Below, piece by piece: positions 6,183 to 9,452 of a stretch of DNA of 9,452 bases. Under the pieces are notes generated by a model. It did no database searches. It was not told the DNA's origin and saw nothing but the letters and a program-made list of their open reading frames with translations. The stretch covers positions 1 through 9,452 of the forward strand of contig JAENVZ010000146.1 in NCBI GenBank assembly GCA_016650315.1. The letters are read 5' to 3'. Every line of letters begins with the position of its first letter. The stretch's first letter is position 1. The position numbers and the translations under genes were made by a program. The stretch comes from Alphaproteobacteria bacterium. GTDB taxonomy: Bacteria; Pseudomonadota; Alphaproteobacteria; Sphingomonadales; Sphingomonadaceae.

Positions 6183-7358
6183 TTACAGGACTTCGAACAG
6201 TCCTGCGGCACCCATGCCGCCGCCGACGCACATGGTGACGACGACATGCTTGACGCCCCGGCGTTTGCCTTCGATCAATGCGTGGCCGGTCATCCGCGCG
6301 CCTGACATGCCATAGGGATGACCAATGGAAATCGCGCCGCCATTGACGTTGAGGCGATCATCGGGAATGCCAAGCTTGTCCTGACAATAAAGCACCTGCA
6401 CCGCAAAGGCCTCATTAAGCTCCCAAAGGCCAATGTCATCAATGCTGAGGCCAAAGCGTTTGAGCAGCTTGGGCACCGCGAAAACGGGACCAATGCCCAT
6501 TTCGTCAGGTTCCGTACCCGCCACGGCCATGCCGACATAGCGGCCAAGCGGTGTCAGGCCGCGCTTGGCGGCAAGCCCTGCCTCCATTACAACGCAGGCC
6601 GATGCGCCATCGCTTAGCTGGCTGGCGTTGCCTGCGGTGATGACGCCCTTTTCGCCGATCACGGGCTGGAGCGAGGACAGGCCCTCCAGCGTCGTTTCGG
6701 GACGGTTGCCCTCGTCCTTCGCAATGGTGACGTCGCGCATCGACACTTCACCAGTTTCCTTGTTCATCACGCTCATTTTGGCGGAAACGGAAACGATTTC
6801 ATCGTCGAATCGGCCCGCCTCCTGTGCGGCTGCCGTGCGCCGTTGTGATTGCAGAGCGTAAGCATCCTGCCGCTCCCGGCTGACGCCATAGCGGTTGGCG
6901 ACAACTTCAGCGGTCTGAAGCATCGGCATGTATACGGTCGGAATCATGGCGAGCAGCTCTGGATCGGGCGCAACACGCATGTCCTTGGTTTGGACAAGCG
7001 AGATGGATTCAACGCCGCCCGCGACGCACACGTCCATTCGGTCCACGACTACTTGCTTTGCCGCGGTTGCAATTGCCATCAAGCCAGAGGCGCATTGACG
7101 GTCGATCGACATGGCCGCGACCGTTACCGGCAAGCCAGCGCGCAGCGAGGCGGTGCGCCCTATGGTCGTCTGCACGCCTTGCTGAAGCGCGGCACCGAAG
7201 ACGACGTCGTCGATTTCGGCGGGATCGACGCCCGAACGTTCGACTGCCGCACGAATGGCGTGCGCGGCGAGCGTGGGTGAGGGGGTGGCATTGAACGCGC
7301 CTTTGTATGCACGACCAATTGCTGTGCGGGCGGTAGAAACAATGACGGCGTCGCGCAT
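6183..7358 (-). CDS. Acetyl-CoA C-acyltransferase (3-ketoacyl-CoA thiolase, beta-oxidation type)
   Basis: This 391-aa thiolase cleaves 3-ketoacyl-CoA with CoA to release acetyl-CoA, the last step of beta-oxidation. Catalytic residues are all present: nucleophile C89 in DRQCASGL, N315 in WELNEAF, H347 in GHPYGMSG, and C377 in [15 protein letters not shown]. Its N-terminus ([13 protein letters not shown]) and the insert with [12 protein letters not shown] are of the degradative thiolase style and differ clearly from the PhaA-type gene in this window. ATG 7358 is supported by GAGGAG (7367-7372), 8 nt upstream. It lies 118 bp downstream of the double-TetR gene on the same strand, near a fadB/fadJ-like gene, which supports a fatty-acid role. 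Substrate chain length is unknown, and a role in aromatic or ketoadipyl pathways is possible, so no gene symbol is given. Confidence 0.9.
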   Translation of the reverse strand: MRDAVIVSTARTAIGRAYKGAFNATPSPTLAAHAIRAAVERSGVDPAEIDDVVFGAALQQGVQTTIGRTASLRAGLPVTVAAMSIDRQCASGLMAIATAAKQVVVDRMDVCVAGGVESISLVQTKDMRVAPDPELLAMIPTVYMPMLQTAEVVANRYGVSRERQDAYALQSQRRTAAAQEAGRFDDEIVSVSAKMSVMNKETGEVSMRDVTIAKDEGNRPETTLEGLSSLQPVIGEKGVITAGNASQLSDGASACVVMEAGLAAKRGLTPLGRYVGMAVAGTEPDEMGIGPVFAVPKLLKRFGLSIDDIGLWELNEAFAVQVLYCQDKLGIPDDRLNVNGGAISIGHPYGMSGARMTGHALIEGKRRGVKHVVVTMCVGGGMGAAGLFEVL

Positions 7359-7393
7359 GGTGATGTCTCCTCTTCCAATGACCCGAGCTAGAT

Positions 7394-7430
7394 CATACCG
7401 ATTATTCGATTTCGGGTTAATCTATAGATT
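7394..7430 (-). promoter_or_regulatory. Upstream control region of the beta-oxidation thiolase: shared blocks A and B plus a palindrome
   Basis: Three elements lie 36-72 nt before the thiolase ATG. Block B on the plus strand is CATACCGATTATTCG (7394-7408). Block A on the minus strand is ATTAACCCGAAATC (7421-7408). A perfect 12-bp palindrome AATCTATAGATT covers 7419-7430. Blocks A and B recur next to the double-TetR gene (8785-8815), which suggests they are operator sites for that regulator. No clean -35/-10 pair was found. Confidence 0.45.
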
Positions 7431-7476
7431 TGACGCGAGTGGCGCGCAAGCCGGGAGGCCATAACAGACCGAGACT

Positions 7477-8724
7477 TTAGCTCATTATGGGCTGAAACAA
7501 GCCAAAAGCAATGGTGGAAGCATAGATTTTCACGGCGTCGGGTGAAGCCAGGCGATTTGCCCATGCCCGTTCATCACAGGCTGAATTTAGCGTAGACATG
7601 GTCATTTGCGCAGCAATCAACGTGTCCACAGGCCTGACTGAGCCTTCGGCGATCCCGTCCATCATCATACCGGCATAGCGGCGGGCTAGTCTTGTGGCTT
7701 CATCGAATACCAGAGAACGTAATGGGGCAGGTAATGATTGCCGGGCGGTGCCGCGCAGCAATGGGCTGGCATTGGTGAACTGGACATTGAGCAGGGTCGC
7801 AATGGAGGAAGCCAAATGCTGCCAATAACTGCCTTCAGTTTCGTCCGCGGCCTGTTGCGAGCGTGCGATGATATCAAAGCTTCGTCGAAAGCAGGCAACG
7901 ACCAGATCGTCCTTGGCATTCAAGTGATGATAAAAGCTGCCTTTTGTGACATTCAACTCCGAAGCGATCCGTTCCACTGATGCGCCGCGATAGCCGCGAT
8001 CATTGATCAATATGGTTGCGGCGCGCAGAAAATTTTCCAGCGAATTTTTGCCCGCCACCTCTGGAATGACCGTGTCGAGCGAAATATCATGCGGCGACCA
8101 GATTTGACCGGGGGCAGCGATGCCATGGTCGAATATATCGAACATGCGAGCCTTGACCCTCTCGAAATCGGGCATGTCATAGCGTTCCAGCCAGACAGGC
8201 AGCCAATACATGTTTTCCAATAACACATTGGCGCGGGCCGTGAATGCGCTGTGCTCACGCTCGTTTTCGGGCGCCCCGAACAGAGCGCGCAGGCGCCGAA
8301 ACATGTTTCTGTATCGTGCACGGGTTTCTTCCTGCGCCTTGTCATTCAACGTCCGCAGTTCCGAAAAGCCAGCATAATTTTTCGCCTCACCCTTGCGAAT
8401 ATGCAGCAGGTCTTCGAAATTAGCGTTGATAAAGCCCCGTATCCGCTCACGCGGCGTTTCATGGCGCTCTCCGGCCGCAATAAAGCTCTCAAGCCGGTCA
8501 ATTGAGCGGTTGTAGCAGGCGACGGCCAGTTGCTCTTTGCGCTGGAAATAATAGGTAACGCTTGTCGTGTTGAGTCCGACATCGCGTGCAACATCGGCAA
8601 AGGTCATGCCGGTTGCGCCGCGCTCATTGATCAGCGCTGATGCAGCTTCCAATATGCGCTCATATTTCTCCTGATAGCGCGTTGTCCTTTCGGGGTTTGG
8701 GAGCATCCTCCTTGTGGTTTGCAT
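7477..8724 (-). CDS. Tandem (double) TetR-family transcriptional regulator
   Basis: A 415-aa protein, twice the usual TetR length of about 200, with two full TetR modules in one uninterrupted frame. The first DNA-binding domain is at about residues 21-68 (ERGATGMTFADVARDVGLN then TSVTYYFQRKEQL), followed by a helical ligand-binding-like region to about 205. The second is at about 230-277 (DRGYRGASVERIASELNVT then KGSFYHHLNAKDDL), with its own helical C-domain to the end. One chain could mimic a TetR dimer. It lies between a thiolase and a divergent fad gene, so control of fatty-acid breakdown with an acyl-CoA-like ligand is the likely role; this is inference. The start is uncertain: ATG 8724 lacks a nearby Shine-Dalgarno (GGAGG is 16 nt away), and ATG 8706 directly abuts AAGGAGG with no spacing. 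Confidence 0.88.
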   Translation of the reverse strand: MQTTRRMLPNPERTTRYQEKYERILEAASALINERGATGMTFADVARDVGLNTTSVTYYFQRKEQLAVACYNRSIDRLESFIAAGERHETPRERIRGFINANFEDLLHIRKGEAKNYAGFSELRTLNDKAQEETRARYRNMFRRLRALFGAPENEREHSAFTARANVLLENMYWLPVWLERYDMPDFERVKARMFDIFDHGIAAPGQIWSPHDISLDTVIPEVAGKNSLENFLRAATILINDRGYRGASVERIASELNVTKGSFYHHLNAKDDLVVACFRRSFDIIARSQQAADETEGSYWQHLASSIATLLNVQFTNASPLLRGTARQSLPAPLRSLVFDEATRLARRYAGMMMDGIAEGSVRPVDTLIAAQMTMSTLNSACDERAWANRLASPDAVKIYASTIAFGLFQPIMS

Positions 8725-9080
8725 GGTATTTATCTAGCAGCCTCCCCCAGTTCGTCACCGAAAACCATGTAGTGACTTCTTTACCGAATATCCGGTATGT
8801 ATTAACCCGGAAATCAGGCAAGTGCTGCCCCGTATGCTTGTGTCGTTCGAAGGCAGATCAATACCTGACGATACATCGCTTGCTCTAACGGTAACAATCC
8901 TCCCACCAGGGCGTGGATTAACCCGGACAGGTAAAATTGCAAGTGTGTGATTCGGGGTGGAGGATGCAGAAAGAGCAGATCAGCGGATCCGAGTATCGCA
9001 ATCGACGGGTCAATACCTTGTAAAAAATGGTGGCTTAAAAAGCTTCGGTCATCGCAAAATCGCTGCATGAAGGAAGAGAG
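8725..9080. promoter_or_regulatory. Divergent intergenic region between the double-TetR gene and the fad gene
   Basis: This 356-bp gap must hold both promoters. Near the TetR side is a 16-nt near-palindrome TACCGAATATCCGGTA (8782-8797, one mismatched symmetric pair), part of block B (8785-8799). Block A, ATTAACCCGGAAATC (8801-8815), follows at once. ATTAACCCGGA is repeated exactly at 8917-8927, 154 nt before the fad start. GTCAC (8754-8758) and GTGAC (8772-8776) form a weaker inverted repeat, and ACCGAA occurs at 8757-8762 and 8783-8788. A 19-codon reading frame (8964-9023) is possible but weak. No convincing -35/-10 pair was identified by eye. Confidence 0.55.
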
Positions 9081-9452
9081 ATGTCTGTTATTACTACCCA
9101 AAAAGATAACGATGTGCTTGTTGTCACGTCCAACAACCCACCGGTCAATGCATTGGGCATCGCCGTGCGAGAAGGGCTGGTTGCGGCGATACGGCAGGCC
9201 GAAATAGATGATGATGTGAAAGCGATTGTCATCCGCTGTGAGGGACAGACTTTTTTCGCCGGCGCCGATATTGCTGAATTCACCAAACCACCCATAGAGC
9301 CGCTGCTTCCCACGGTGGTGGAAATCATCGAAGCATGCGAGAAGCCAGTGGTCGCCGCAATCCACGGCACGGCGTTGGGCGGGGGGTGTGAACTGGCGAT
9401 CAGTTGTCATTACCGTATCGCTGTACCCTCTGCCGTTCTGGGCACGCCCGAA
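9081..9452 (+). CDS. Enoyl-CoA hydratase N-terminal part of a probable FadB/FadJ-type multifunctional beta-oxidation protein (partial, 3' end off right edge)
   Basis: 124 residues from ATG 9081 to the window edge. AAGGA (9070-9074) lies 6 nt before the ATG. The fold is crotonase: N-terminal [14 protein letters not shown], the oxyanion-hole segment [10 protein letters not shown] (about 58-67) and [12 protein letters not shown] (98-109). By comparison with rat crotonase Glu144 and Glu164, the catalytic acids are E104 and E124, exactly 20 apart; E124 is the last codon in the window. Both present means a hydratase-competent site. The sequence style ([38 protein letters not shown]) resembles the N-terminus of alphaproteobacterial trifunctional 3-hydroxyacyl-CoA dehydrogenases of about 700 aa, so an NAD-binding dehydrogenase domain is expected beyond the edge. 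A stand-alone enoyl-CoA hydratase is the alternative. It is divergent from the double-TetR gene. Confidence 0.87.
   Translation, partial: MSVITTQKDNDVLVVTSNNPPVNALGIAVREGLVAAIRQAEIDDDVKAIVIRCEGQTFFAGADIAEFTKPPIEPLLPTVVEIIEACEKPVVAAIHGTALGGGCELAISCHYRIAVPSAVLGTPE

Noticed and set aside
8754..8776. GTCAC...GTGAC inverted repeat with a 13-nt spacer
   Set aside because: The arms are only 5 bp, which is common by chance; it is mentioned within the intergenic feature but not claimed as an operator.
8814..9410. 198-codon minus-strand frame across the intergenic region and the fad gene
   Set aside because: It is antisense to the clear crotonase coding region and crosses the shared control region; the composition looks like a shadow frame.

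Overview
The window is about 9.4 kb of typical bacterial chromosome with moderate to moderately high GC. Gene content and protein style point to an alphaproteobacterium, most likely a member of the Sphingomonadales. The clues are an HWE-type histidine kinase, an alphaproteobacterial-style PhaR, a short PhaC-like protein, an archaeal/eukaryal-type ProRS and a fadB/fadJ-like multifunctional protein. The assignment rests on protein recognition by eye, not on a database search. No phage, IS element, CRISPR array, tRNA or rRNA was seen.

Layout: (1) 1-1370, minus strand: a soluble PAS/HWE histidine kinase with a C-terminal receiver domain, cut by the left edge. (2) 1371-1603: its promoter region plus an intrinsic terminator for the next gene. 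(3) 1604-3953, minus strand: a phaC-like gene followed by a biosynthetic-type thiolase (phaA), 46 bp apart, probably one operon. (4) 3907-4470, plus strand: phaR, the PHA-responsive regulator, divergent from phaC; as read here the two 5' ends overlap. (5) 4606-6132, plus strand: proS, apparently starting at TTG. (6) 6136-6164: a perfect 12-bp bidirectional terminator. (7) 6183-7358, minus strand: a second thiolase of the beta-oxidation type. (8) 7477-8724, minus strand: a regulator made of two complete TetR modules fused in one chain. (9) 8725-9080: a 356-bp divergent intergenic region. (10) 9081 to the right edge, plus strand: the N-terminal enoyl-CoA hydratase part of what is probably a FadB/FadJ-type trifunctional protein.

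How the genes fit together: the left half is a carbon-storage module (acetoacetyl-CoA formation and a PHA synthase-like enzyme under PhaR). The right half is a fatty-acid beta-oxidation module (hydratase/dehydrogenase plus thiolase) with a dedicated double-TetR regulator. Both handle 3-ketoacyl-CoA and acetyl-CoA. proS sits between them.

The genes belong to known families and I do not see a wholly new system. The most notable signals are regulatory. They are a pair of sequence blocks shared by the upstream regions of the second thiolase and the double-TetR gene (with one block repeated before the fad gene), a 13-bp direct repeat in the phaC/phaR 5' region that is read in two different frames, and the overlapping divergent starts of phaC and phaR.
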